Source: JAGVYE01 sp964502785
GTDB lineage: Archaea; Nanobdellota; Nanobdellia; Woesearchaeales; GW2011-AR9
Assembly: GCA_964502785.1 (NCBI GenBank)
Contig: CAZCXW010000068.1
Coordinates: forward strand, 1 to 5,170
Length of the DNA: 5,170 bases
Reading direction: 5' to 3'
Shown: positions 1-5,103 of the stretch, in pieces
Position numbering within the stretch: position 1 is the stretch's first letter
How the letters are laid out: the number at the start of each line of letters is the position of its first letter
Notes under the pieces: model-generated
What the model saw: only the letters and a program-made list of their open reading frames with translations
Told to the model about the DNA's origin: nothing
The model's database searches: none
Translations under genes and position numbers: made by a program

Positions 1-211
1 TATCAGAAATAAATCGAGAAATAGAGACGACAGGTTTCCGCATCAAAAAATAAAGGATTAATATAAAGAAGAAAAAAATCAGCAAAATAATGATAAGTAA
101 AGATGGATCTAGAGAACTGACAGATTCTTGATTGGTCTGAGATAAGCCTAAACAAAAAGATATATTTAACAATAAAAAGACGTATAAATAGAATATCCTC
201 CTTTTTGACAT
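1..211 (-). CDS. Small secreted or membrane protein, N-terminal part, cut by the left window edge
   Basis: An open frame of 70 codons starts at the ATG at 211-209 and has no stop before the window ends. Residues 1-22 look like a signal peptide or first membrane anchor: a basic start (MSKRR), a hydrophobic core (about residues 6-21) and a small-residue end. A short polar stretch follows (about 23-37), then a very hydrophobic helix (about 38-57), a basic RK pair and a polar segment. I recognise no family. An in-frame ATG at 292-290 would add 27 polar residues and bury the signal peptide, so I prefer the start at 211. No clear ribosome binding site precedes either start. A TATA-like box at 236-246 would fit a leaderless message starting near 211. 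An AGGAGG string lies inside codons 4-5 but no start codon sits correctly behind it. The gene is divergent from the lipoprotein-like gene at 352. The hydrophobic pattern and continuous frame are seen; reality of the gene is inferred. Confidence 0.6.
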   Translation of the reverse strand, partial: MSKRRIFYLYVFLLLNISFCLGLSQTNQESVSSLDPSLLIIILLIFFFFILILYFLMRKPVVSISRFISD

Positions 212-235
212 AGCAGAAGATAAAGAGGAAGAGGT

Positions 236-246
236 ATTATATTTTT
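236..246 (-). promoter_or_regulatory. Possible TATA box for the left-edge gene
   Basis: Read on the minus strand this is AAAAATATAAT, an A/T-only block about 25-35 bases before the ATG at 211. That is the distance expected for an archaeal box A driving a leaderless transcript. The whole divergent region is AT-rich, so such blocks can arise by chance. A second one at 311-320 would fit the alternative start at 292. Confidence 0.25.
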
Positions 247-297
247 CGTTTCGAAACTTGAGGCCCGTAGTGAGTGATGTGAAATGATACATTTCTC

Positions 298-306
298 TTT
301 ATATTT
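298..306 (+). promoter_or_regulatory. Likely archaeal TATA box for the gene at 352
   Basis: The sequence TTTATATTT resembles the archaeal box A consensus. It lies about 50 bases before the start codon. Initiation some 25 bases downstream would leave a 5' leader of about 20-25 bases, enough to hold the Shine-Dalgarno sequence at 342-346. The position fits well, but the match is in an AT-rich region. Confidence 0.4.
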
Positions 307-341
307 GTCAGTAAATATTATTACAAAAAAAAGTACTAAGA

Positions 342-346
342 GAGGT
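342..346 (+). promoter_or_regulatory. Shine-Dalgarno site for the gene at 352
   Basis: GAGGT stands five bases before the ATG at 352, a good match to the complement of the archaeal 16S rRNA 3' end at normal spacing. It supports this ATG as the true start. Confidence 0.65.
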
Positions 347-351
347 AAAAG

Positions 352-1620
352 ATGTTTACACGCAGAGCGGCTATCGAAAGACTCCTTGTTAGCGCTTTTA
401 CCATAGCGGGGGTCCCTTTCATTTCAGGAGCAGGCTGCGGCGACGAATTAGAAGCGATTATTTCCTCAGGAACAACGGATAAAGAAGGTAAAGTTTTCTT
501 TGCTGACAACGAAACGAAGCTGCCGATTGAGATTCTGGTAACTGATGAAGAAGAACACCCTTTAGCCAACGCTGGAGTAACTTTTATTGATAGCAATTTT
601 AATGCATTCTCGATTTACAAAGAAAAATATGCAGGACACTTTCAAGTTTTTAAAGGCGGCGTGAAAAAATCAGCGTTAAGGACGGGCGGAGCGTCTTCTG
701 ATTCATTAGATCATTTACAATATAATTTTCAATTGTCTTCCCGGCAAAATAAAAACGCAACGCTTTTTACCCNNNNNNNNNNAAACGAAGGTGTATATAC
801 CTTTAACCGCTGTGCTACTCGCGAAGAGCTCATCGCGGAAAGAGAACGTACGATGCAGCTTATTTCCTACGTAATTGGAGAAACATCTTTTTTTAAAGTG
901 CTGAGCAGCATTTATGAAAGAATTACGCAATGGGAGACGCAAGGACTTATTCGAGACCTGCCTGATGAAACTTATTTTGTTTTTGAACCAACCAATCCGA
1001 CTCTCCCTTCATTGCTGATTGGCAGTTCACGTTCCGGTGTCGTGCCTGAAGCTGTGAGAATTTTATGTAATGGTGTTGTAATGAATAATGATGAGAGAAA
1101 CAACCGCCCTGAAACTAATTTCTCAAGAACGCAGCGATATCTATTCCGAGACGAATTCGAAGGCTCCGCCTTGGATGGAAATATATGGACAAGCCAAGGG
1201 AACGTTACCGTCCAAGACAGTCATGTATCGTTAAAACAAGGCCGAGTCAGAGGGAAAATTCCAGTCGTCATCCCTTCGCAATGCACCGTAGAGTACAGCA
1301 TAACAGGAGAAAATCTTCCGAGAGGAGATTTTCATTTTCTTTTAGAAACGCCGGGAGGAAGCATCATCAAAGGATTGCATGCTTATATTAGGGAACAGGA
1401 ATTTATTTTTGAATGCATAGATGGAGAACGAATAAGAACCCCCTTTTCAGAAAGGGAAAGTGTGATTCAATTGGCATTGAATAACAATACAGTCGGGTTC
1501 TATATTAATGGTGTTTATAATGGACAAATACATTGCCCGCTTCAAGGACCGCAGACACTTCGCATAGAAGAAGGAAGCAGGAATACGACAAAAGTAGATT
1601 ATCTGAGAATATTGAGTTGA
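352..1620 (+). CDS. Secreted lipoprotein-like protein with concanavalin A-like C-terminal domain (gap inside)
   Basis: The frame encodes 422 residues, four of them unknown because of a run of N. The N-terminus has a twin-arginine-like start (TRRAAI, residues 3-8), a hydrophobic stretch (about 11-25) and SGAGCG, with Cys29 as a possible lipid-attached residue. The -3 position is Gly rather than Leu, so the lipobox is imperfect. Residues about 47-103 look like a beta-sandwich of Ig-like or transthyretin-like type (PLANAGVTFID). Residues about 155-260 are mixed and unrecognised. From about 264, FRDEFEGSALDGNIW opens a domain of alternating strands to the C-terminus. This resembles concanavalin A/LamG-like jelly rolls, which often bind carbohydrate. 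I see no glycosidase catalytic motif. The protein probably sits on the outer face of the membrane and binds glycans or another cell surface; that role is inferred. TATA box and GAGGT support the start. The gene converges on the minus-strand gene ending at 1631. Confidence 0.8.
   Translation: MFTRRAAIERLLVSAFTIAGVPFISGAGCGDELEAIISSGTTDKEGKVFFADNETKLPIEILVTDEEEHPLANAGVTFIDSNFNAFSIYKEKYAGHFQVFKGGVKKSALRTGGASSDSLDHLQYNFQLSSRQNKNATLFTXXXXNEGVYTFNRCATREELIAERERTMQLISYVIGETSFFKVLSSIYERITQWETQGLIRDLPDETYFVFEPTNPTLPSLLIGSSRSGVVPEAVRILCNGVVMNNDERNNRPETNFSRTQRYLFRDEFEGSALDGNIWTSQGNVTVQDSHVSLKQGRVRGKIPVVIPSQCTVEYSITGENLPRGDFHFLLETPGGSIIKGLHAYIREQEFIFECIDGERIRTPFSERESVIQLALNNNTVGFYINGVYNGQIHCPLQGPQTLRIEEGSRNTTKVDYLRILS
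773..782. other. Assembly gap (10 N)
   Basis: Ten undetermined bases cover residues 141-144 of the lipoprotein-like gene. The reading frame is open on both sides and in register, so the joined frame is believable. A run of exactly ten N is often a scaffolding placeholder, so the true distance may differ and the protein may be longer than 422 residues. Confidence 0.95.
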
Positions 1621-1630
1621 AAAATGCGCA

Positions 1631-2047
1631 TCAGTCAGTTCTTTTAGATCTAAAATATTCCGAAGATTGTTTTTGAAATAAGAAAACCAAGGCAATTATC
1701 ATTAAAATTGTTTGGCCTAACTCTAAAATTCCCGAGATGGGGTTAACTGTGAAAGATTCAGTCAATGAAAAAAGAGAAAATGGAATCCCGATGATAAAAA
1801 GAATCAAAAATGTAATTCTAGCCCAATTTTGGCCTTTCCCGATCTTATATATAAAAAAAGCAACGACAGCGAAAGAAAAAAAAGCCACAAAAATGACAAA
1901 CCCAGCACCAAAACCTACAGTATTTGCCGCTTTTAATGAATCTGAAAATCCCACAATGCTTTGGAGAAGCCCCAAAGCAATCGTTATCCAAAGTATAGTC
2001 ACCGCAGTAGAAACTTTATTCGGTTGAATCTTTTTTTCTTGTTTCAT
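1631..2047 (-). CDS. Small four-helix integral membrane protein
   Basis: The product has 138 residues. Four hydrophobic segments are visible at about 13-33, 45-67, 76-96 and 104-125. A basic loop with KGQNWAR (residues 71-77) lies between helices 2 and 3, and the C-terminal tail is polar and basic (SSEYFRSKRTD). The pattern of four helices, a GxNWAR loop and a tail with an aromatic-Phe-Arg ending resembles a widespread family of uncharacterised small membrane proteins in bacteria and archaea. I cannot name the family or give a function. The start is fixed: AAGGT precedes the ATG with six bases between, and an in-frame stop lies just upstream. The gene points the same way as the 886-residue surface protein gene but is 361 bp away, with a transposable element between them, so it is probably transcribed from its own promoter. 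Its 3' end meets the plus-strand gene with only 10 bp between stops. Confidence 0.85.
   Translation of the reverse strand: MKQEKKIQPNKVSTAVTILWITIALGLLQSIVGFSDSLKAANTVGFGAGFVIFVAFFSFAVVAFFIYKIGKGQNWARITFLILFIIGIPFSLFSLTESFTVNPISGILELGQTILMIIALVFLFQKQSSEYFRSKRTD
1642..1655. repeat. 14-bp perfect palindrome at the convergent gene ends
   Basis: TTTTAGATCTAAAA is a perfect 7+7 palindrome. It lies in the last codons of the four-helix protein gene and 22 bases past the stop of the convergent plus-strand gene. Its position would suit a transcription end signal or protein site, but it is also simply coding sequence (Phe-Arg-Ser-Lys). The palindrome is seen; any role is a guess. Confidence 0.3.
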
Positions 2048-2051
2048 GGAA

Positions 2052-2108
2052 TTACCTTACGATTGTGTCAAAAACTGCCCGCCATAGACTAATGGTAAAC
2101 TCTAACAT
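2052..2108 (-). CDS. Possible 18-codon leader ORF upstream of the four-helix protein gene
   Basis: An ATG at 2108-2106 opens a frame of 18 codons (MLEFTISLWRAVFDTIVR). Its TAA at 2054-2052 overlaps the AAGGT ribosome site of the gene starting at 2047. The TATA box at 2134-2141 predicts a transcript start within a few bases of this ATG, so it could be translated as a leaderless upstream ORF and affect translation of the next gene. An ORF this short arises easily by chance and the peptide resembles nothing I know. Confidence 0.2.
   Translation of the reverse strand: MLEFTISLWRAVFDTIVR
2054..2058 (-). promoter_or_regulatory. Shine-Dalgarno site for the four-helix protein gene
   Basis: On the minus strand AAGGT lies six bases before the ATG at 2047. 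It is a moderate match at normal spacing. It also overlaps the stop codon of the possible leader ORF. Confidence 0.5.
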
Positions 2109-2133
2109 ACGTAATTTTAGTAGGATGTAAGAT

Positions 2134-2141
2134 TATTTAAA
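2134..2141 (-). promoter_or_regulatory. Likely TATA box for the four-helix protein gene
   Basis: The minus strand reads AAAAAG then ATTTAAATA, that is, a TTTAAATA box A with a purine-rich stretch before it where a BRE would lie. Initiation about 25 bases on, near 2110, would give a leader of about 60 bases. The box sits within a 6-bp inverted repeat (AAGATT/AATCTT, 2129-2145). It lies only 13 bases from the inserted element at 2155, so that insertion left the core promoter intact but replaced what was upstream. Confidence 0.4.
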
Positions 2142-2146
2142 TCTTT

Positions 2147-2154
2147 TTATGGAC
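2147..2154. repeat. Target site duplication, left copy
   Basis: TTATGGAC directly abuts the left end of the element at 2155 and is repeated exactly at 2338-2345 directly outside the right end. An exact 8-bp direct repeat at both borders is the classic footprint of a cut-and-paste or cointegrate-type insertion. Confidence 0.8.
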
Positions 2155-2203
2155 GACACTGTTAACTTATCGGCAGAGCAGGTGGCGGGCCGATTTTCTC
2201 AGC
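2155..2203 (+). repeat. Left terminal inverted repeat of the MITE-like element
   Basis: It pairs with 2287-2337 read on the opposite strand. The outer 10 bases and the 11-base block GAGCAGGTGGC (2176-2186) are identical to the right arm. This arm has five extra bases, CGGCA, at 2171-2175. Confidence 0.8.
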
Positions 2204-2286
2204 AAAAAATTCTTTGTGAATCTGACTGAATATCGTCAGCTTATTCGAAGATTTTTTGATCTTAACTATTTGCGAGCAATGGCTTA

Positions 2287-2337
2287 GCTTCGAAAATACA
2301 ATTTGGCCGAGCCACCTGCTCATAAGGTAACAGTGTC
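2287..2337 (-). repeat. Right terminal inverted repeat of the MITE-like element
   Basis: Read on the minus strand it begins GACACTGTTACCTTAT and continues GAGCAGGTGGC, matching the left arm without the five extra bases. A plus-strand reading frame from a TTG at 2303 crosses this arm and then shadows the surface protein gene; it is not taken as a gene. Confidence 0.8.
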
Positions 2338-2345
2338 TTATGGAC
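2338..2345. repeat. Target site duplication, right copy
   Basis: TTATGGAC matches 2147-2154 exactly and starts at the base after the right tip of the element. Removing the element and one copy gives a plain intergenic sequence with the TATA box about 5 bases from the rejoined site. Confidence 0.8.
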
Positions 2346-2360
2346 CGGACTTTGATATTG

Positions 2361-2394
2361 TCAAAGAAAACAGACCACCAGTAAATACGCTGGT
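2361..2394 (-). terminator. Probable transcription terminator of the surface protein gene
   Basis: About 15 bases past the stop at 2409, the minus strand has a stem ACCAG/CTGGT with an 8-base loop (2394-2377). It is followed by the T-rich run GGTCTGTTTTCTTTGA. A second small stem CTTTGA/TCAAAG (2366-2350) follows immediately. Archaeal termination relies mainly on T-rich tracts, so the T-rich part may be the active signal. Confidence 0.35.
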
Positions 2395-2408
2395 AGAAAG
2401 AGCAGATT

Positions 2409-5069
2409 CTAACCGCATTTCCCATTTGCTTGGCAGTGGCCCTCAAATATCCCATCGTAATCTCCATCACAAAGGGTTCCGGGCTGAGTGCCGGAAGGAC
2501 GATCATTCCGCGTGCAGCCGCAATGAACTTGCAACGAAACATCACTGCTAGGAGCTCCAGATTGCCCGCCCGGAGCTGTGAGGAAACTGAGAACAAAAGA
2601 ATTCATCGAATTCCGAAGATATCGATCTCCTCGATTTAGCCCTAAAAGATTCTGCCGATCAACAACAACTTCTTTCTGGCAAAAATTCTGACAACCCAGT
2701 GTTCCATGACACCACCCATCTAGTTGTCCATCTTGTGCCGTATCTACAAATCCCCACGCACTCTGCCCTTGGCATTCTGCGGCAATATTTTGACACTGAG
2801 GATGGTTAGGATCATTATTCCAGCCGCATTTTAATTCATAATTCCCATTTTGATCTTGAGGTAGGCTTGGAACAAAACTGCCCCCGCAGGTATTTCCTCT
2901 GAGACCATCACACAATCGTTCCTGATGTTCGAGAATATACCCTCTCTTGCTGCTCGTAAAACCTAAAAATCCACCATAGCAGCCATCTTGAGGATTAATG
3001 AAACATCTCTCGGACGTATCCTTGATTTTCCACTGTGAAGAGTCAAGAGGGTTATTAGTGTCAAAAAAGCAGCAACTGTGCGTGGCTTGGAAAGGATTGG
3101 CGGCTGTATTCAACCGTTGAAAATTACCTTGTGCATCAAATTCGTAAGTATGGTAAGGATACGGAAAGGGAAATGTGGGATTTTGGTGAGGCAAGCATTC
3201 CGCGACTTTGACATTAATAGAAGAAGTATCTCCCCGTTTTTTCTCGTTGCAATAATTTATACTATAGGAGAGAGATAGTGTCCCTTTATCTGTTATTTGA
3301 TCAAAAAAACGGAAAGGATAGACAAATTTATCTTTAATTTGGGTTATGGCATTCCCTGCAAAATTAGCCAGCCCATAGAGAGGATTGCCCTGAGCCTGTG
3401 GACGGCCAGGGTTAGGAAGATCATAATAAAAAGTATTTCCTTGCAAAAGGTGACGATACGGCAAATCAAAACCATTAATGAAAACACCATCCATAAAATA
3501 TTGCAATTTAACATCTTCATCCGTGGCGCCTACGCTTTGCGGCGGTGTCTGCACGGTAATCACAAAAGGGTCTTCAGGAGAAGCAACATAATCTTTCTGA
3601 TTAAAAATCTGGCTGTAAGGCTGGACCGTTCCAGAAGCATCAGTAGGCAAATTATATTCAACATTTAAAAAAATATTTGACTGGATAGGATTATCAACGA
3701 GTAAGCGCACCTTTTGTTCATCAATTAAATGAGCATCACGCGCCTTTGCGATGAGAGTATAGCGTCCAACGGGAATATTTTTTACAGTATTTTTATCTAT
3801 AAACAAATGCTCCGGCGGATTTATTGATGGATTCCAGCCTTGGGGAGAAATAAATTCATAGCGAGGCTGCTCTTCATCAGGATCTTGCGCAGAAAGAGTA
3901 ACATCGATTTCTCCGAGTAATGGATCATCTTGAATCACAAGATAATCATAATCTTGAACAAGGCATTCCGATCGATTCACGTATTCCAGCGCAGGAGGCC
4001 GATTTTGGCGGGCAATTCTTAAAGTGTACGCGCCAGGCTTATCAATGAGCATTTTCTCTGCCGGCGTGAAAGAAAATAAATCATCCCCGTTGGCTAATTC
4101 CCGTTTCTCCATGTTAATAGAAAGGCTGCGATAAGTTTCGCCGCGCGCGGATTGAGTGCATAAAAAGTAATCCACTCCCCCATCGCTATTCCCATCAGGA
4201 CCTGGCATGCAGGAAGCGTATTGGAAATTAACTTCATTAGCATGGGTAAATGTATCACTGCGGAGTATCGTTTCATCATAGGCAAAATCAACATATTTTT
4301 GATCGCGGCTTAAAGGAAAATCAATGGCCGCTTCCAATAACTGTTTAATTTTGGTAGGATACAAAAAATCAAACTGAGATAAATGAAAATATTCTTCTCC
4401 GCCGACAGAAAATTTTAATGGATAATGAACATTTACGCTTATGAAGTCATCATAAAGAACTAATTTTAAGTCAATGTCAGTAGTTTCAAATTTCGCATTT
4501 TTGGAAATGTCTTTGTGTGTAAATTCTTGAACGCATTCAATTGTTTTCAATGTTAAAAATTTCCGCAAGTCATTTTGAAACTCGCTGAGACGAAATTCCT
4601 TTTTGCCAAAGCCCGAAGTAGTGTCCGGAAAACGGTAAAGACAAGGTAAGCTACTGCCTTTGTCGCAAGGATAAGCAAAATTGTCCTGCGCATTAAATTC
4701 ACGGGTAATCCCATAAAATATTCGGCTTCCTTTTTCTACAGCTTCCTCGGGAAGCTGTGTGCCGGTGACCCCTTCTTGAAATGCTTCTCTTCCCCCGGGC
4801 TGATCATTCCATAACCTTCCTTGCTTGCTCAGCAGAATAAGGCCTTCCTCTAAAGCGCTTTTAAGACAGGAATCTACAAACAGGCGCAACGACTCTTTCT
4901 TAAAAGATTTCTCAAATATATCTTCCCCTTGCAGCTGCAGTCGTTCTTTTTGAATGTTGACGATAAAAAACAACAAAAAAAGAAAGATAAAAAGAACGAG
5001 CAAGCCGACAATCATAAAAATAGTGACTTGAGCATGAGTACTAGTAAAGATCAGCCTCTTTTTGTCCAT
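2409..5069 (-). CDS. Large surface protein with prepilin-like N-terminus and cysteine-rich, calcium-loop C-terminus
   Basis: The product has 886 residues. The first 13 are short and basic, followed by the junction STHA|QVTIF and a single hydrophobic helix (about 15-37), like a class III (prepilin-type) signal peptide cut before Gln14. If uncut it would be a plain membrane anchor. VDSCLKSALEEGL (about 65-77) and a later helix ending IECVQEF (about 175-183) recall a recurrent envelope protein family of Woesearchaeota-like archaea; Cys68 and Cys179 may pair. Residues about 345-460 contain Ig/cadherin-like beta strands with a DPDEE turn. Three calcium-loop-like motifs appear: DGNSDGGVD (292-300), DTAQDGQLD (776-784) and DGDYDGIFE (868-876). 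From residue 607 on there are 19 cysteines, suggesting a disulfide-stabilised extracellular module. A likely role is a cell-surface adhesin or minor pilin-like fibre protein. The start is fixed by an in-frame TAG two codons upstream. No clear ribosome site is seen; a TATA box about 30 bases upstream suggests a nearly leaderless message. Domains are judged by eye. Confidence 0.85.
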   Translation of the reverse strand: MDKKRLIFTSTHAQVTIFMIVGLLVLFIFLFLLFFIVNIQKERLQLQGEDIFEKSFKKESLRLFVDSCLKSALEEGLILLSKQGRLWNDQPGGREAFQEGVTGTQLPEEAVEKGSRIFYGITREFNAQDNFAYPCDKGSSLPCLYRFPDTTSGFGKKEFRLSEFQNDLRKFLTLKTIECVQEFTHKDISKNAKFETTDIDLKLVLYDDFISVNVHYPLKFSVGGEEYFHLSQFDFLYPTKIKQLLEAAIDFPLSRDQKYVDFAYDETILRSDTFTHANEVNFQYASCMPGPDGNSDGGVDYFLCTQSARGETYRSLSINMEKRELANGDDLFSFTPAEKMLIDKPGAYTLRIARQNRPPALEYVNRSECLVQDYDYLVIQDDPLLGEIDVTLSAQDPDEEQPRYEFISPQGWNPSINPPEHLFIDKNTVKNIPVGRYTLIAKARDAHLIDEQKVRLLVDNPIQSNIFLNVEYNLPTDASGTVQPYSQIFNQKDYVASPEDPFVITVQTPPQSVGATDEDVKLQYFMDGVFINGFDLPYRHLLQGNTFYYDLPNPGRPQAQGNPLYGLANFAGNAITQIKDKFVYPFRFFDQITDKGTLSLSYSINYCNEKKRGDTSSINVKVAECLPHQNPTFPFPYPYHTYEFDAQGNFQRLNTAANPFQATHSCCFFDTNNPLDSSQWKIKDTSERCFINPQDGCYGGFLGFTSSKRGYILEHQERLCDGLRGNTCGGSFVPSLPQDQNGNYELKCGWNNDPNHPQCQNIAAECQGQSAWGFVDTAQDGQLDGWCHGTLGCQNFCQKEVVVDRQNLLGLNRGDRYLRNSMNSFVLSFLTAPGGQSGAPSSDVSLQVHCGCTRNDRPSGTQPGTLCDGDYDGIFEGHCQANGKCG
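4738..4758. repeat. Perfect 9-bp hairpin inside the surface protein gene
   Basis: ACAGCTTCC, a three-base loop, then GGAAGCTGT form a perfect stem. It encodes residues around 104-111 of the surface protein (QLPEEAV). In the mRNA it would be a stable small stem-loop about 310 bases from the start. It may be a by-product of codon choice. Confidence 0.35.
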
Positions 5070-5095
5070 ATGCTACTCTAGTAGAATCTTGCTTC

Positions 5096-5103
5096 TTATA
5101 AAG
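5096..5103 (-). promoter_or_regulatory. Likely TATA box of the surface protein gene
   Basis: Read on the minus strand the site is CTTTATAA, preceded by AAAATAAC where a BRE could lie. Its centre is about 30 bases before the ATG at 5069, so transcription would start within a few bases of the start codon. The lack of a Shine-Dalgarno sequence there agrees with a leaderless or nearly leaderless transcript. Confidence 0.5.

Larger units (their letters stand above)
2155..2337. mobile_element. 183-bp MITE-like non-autonomous insertion with inverted repeat ends and 8-bp target duplication
   Basis: Both ends begin GACACTGTTA. Reading inward, the left end gives GACACTGTTA-A-CTTAT-CGGCA-GAGCAGGTGGC and the right end, on the other strand, gives GACACTGTTA-C-CTTAT-GAGCAGGTGGC. 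That is 26 matches with one mismatch and one 5-base insertion. Weaker symmetry (GGCC, ATTTTC, AGC) continues to about 50 bases from each end. The core of about 83 bases is AT-rich and holds two small hairpins (CTGAC/GTCAG at 2222-2239; AAGAT/ATCTT at 2248-2263) but no credible gene. An 8-bp direct repeat flanks it exactly. Such elements are moved by the transposase of a related full-length insertion sequence elsewhere. The 8-bp duplication and CACTGTT-containing tip recall IS6-family ends, but several families duplicate 8 bp and I cannot assign one. It lies between the four-helix protein gene and the surface protein gene, interrupting neither. The perfect target duplication suggests a fairly recent insertion. 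Confidence 0.82.

Noticed and set aside
1737..2027. Plus-strand frame of 96 codons rich in Lys
   Set aside because: It lies wholly antisense to the four-helix membrane protein, whose hydrophobic pattern and ribosome site are convincing. Antisense of hydrophobic codons gives such Lys-rich shadows.
2066..2085. GTGTCAAAAACTGCCCGCC, whose reverse complement resembles the inner left arm of the element (GGCGGGC then a T-run)
   Set aside because: About 12 of 14 bases match, but there is no tip, no partner arm and no target duplication, so it is treated as chance.
2155..2337. Structured non-coding RNA or large stem-loop terminator
   Set aside because: The arms could fold into a long hairpin, but the exact 8-bp direct repeat at both borders is better explained by transposition.
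2477..2496. TTCCGG/CCGGAA stem in the last codons of the surface protein gene
   Set aside because: Only six base pairs with an eight-base loop, upstream of the stop and without a T-tract; expected by chance in a gene of this size.
2303..2551. Plus-strand frame opening with TTG, first part reading MAEPPAHKVTVSYGPDF
   Set aside because: Its beginning is the right arm of the inserted element and its end is antisense to the surface protein gene. Only about 70 bases are otherwise free, and no ribosome site precedes the TTG.
2162..2596. Minus-strand frame of 144 codons overlapping the 3' end of the surface protein gene
   Set aside because: It is an out-of-frame shadow of the surface protein gene that continues through the inserted element and ends in its left arm.
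2600..2640. Repeated GAATTC and ATCGA words
   Set aside because: They fall within the coding sequence for RGDRYLRNSMNSF and show no longer repeat unit.
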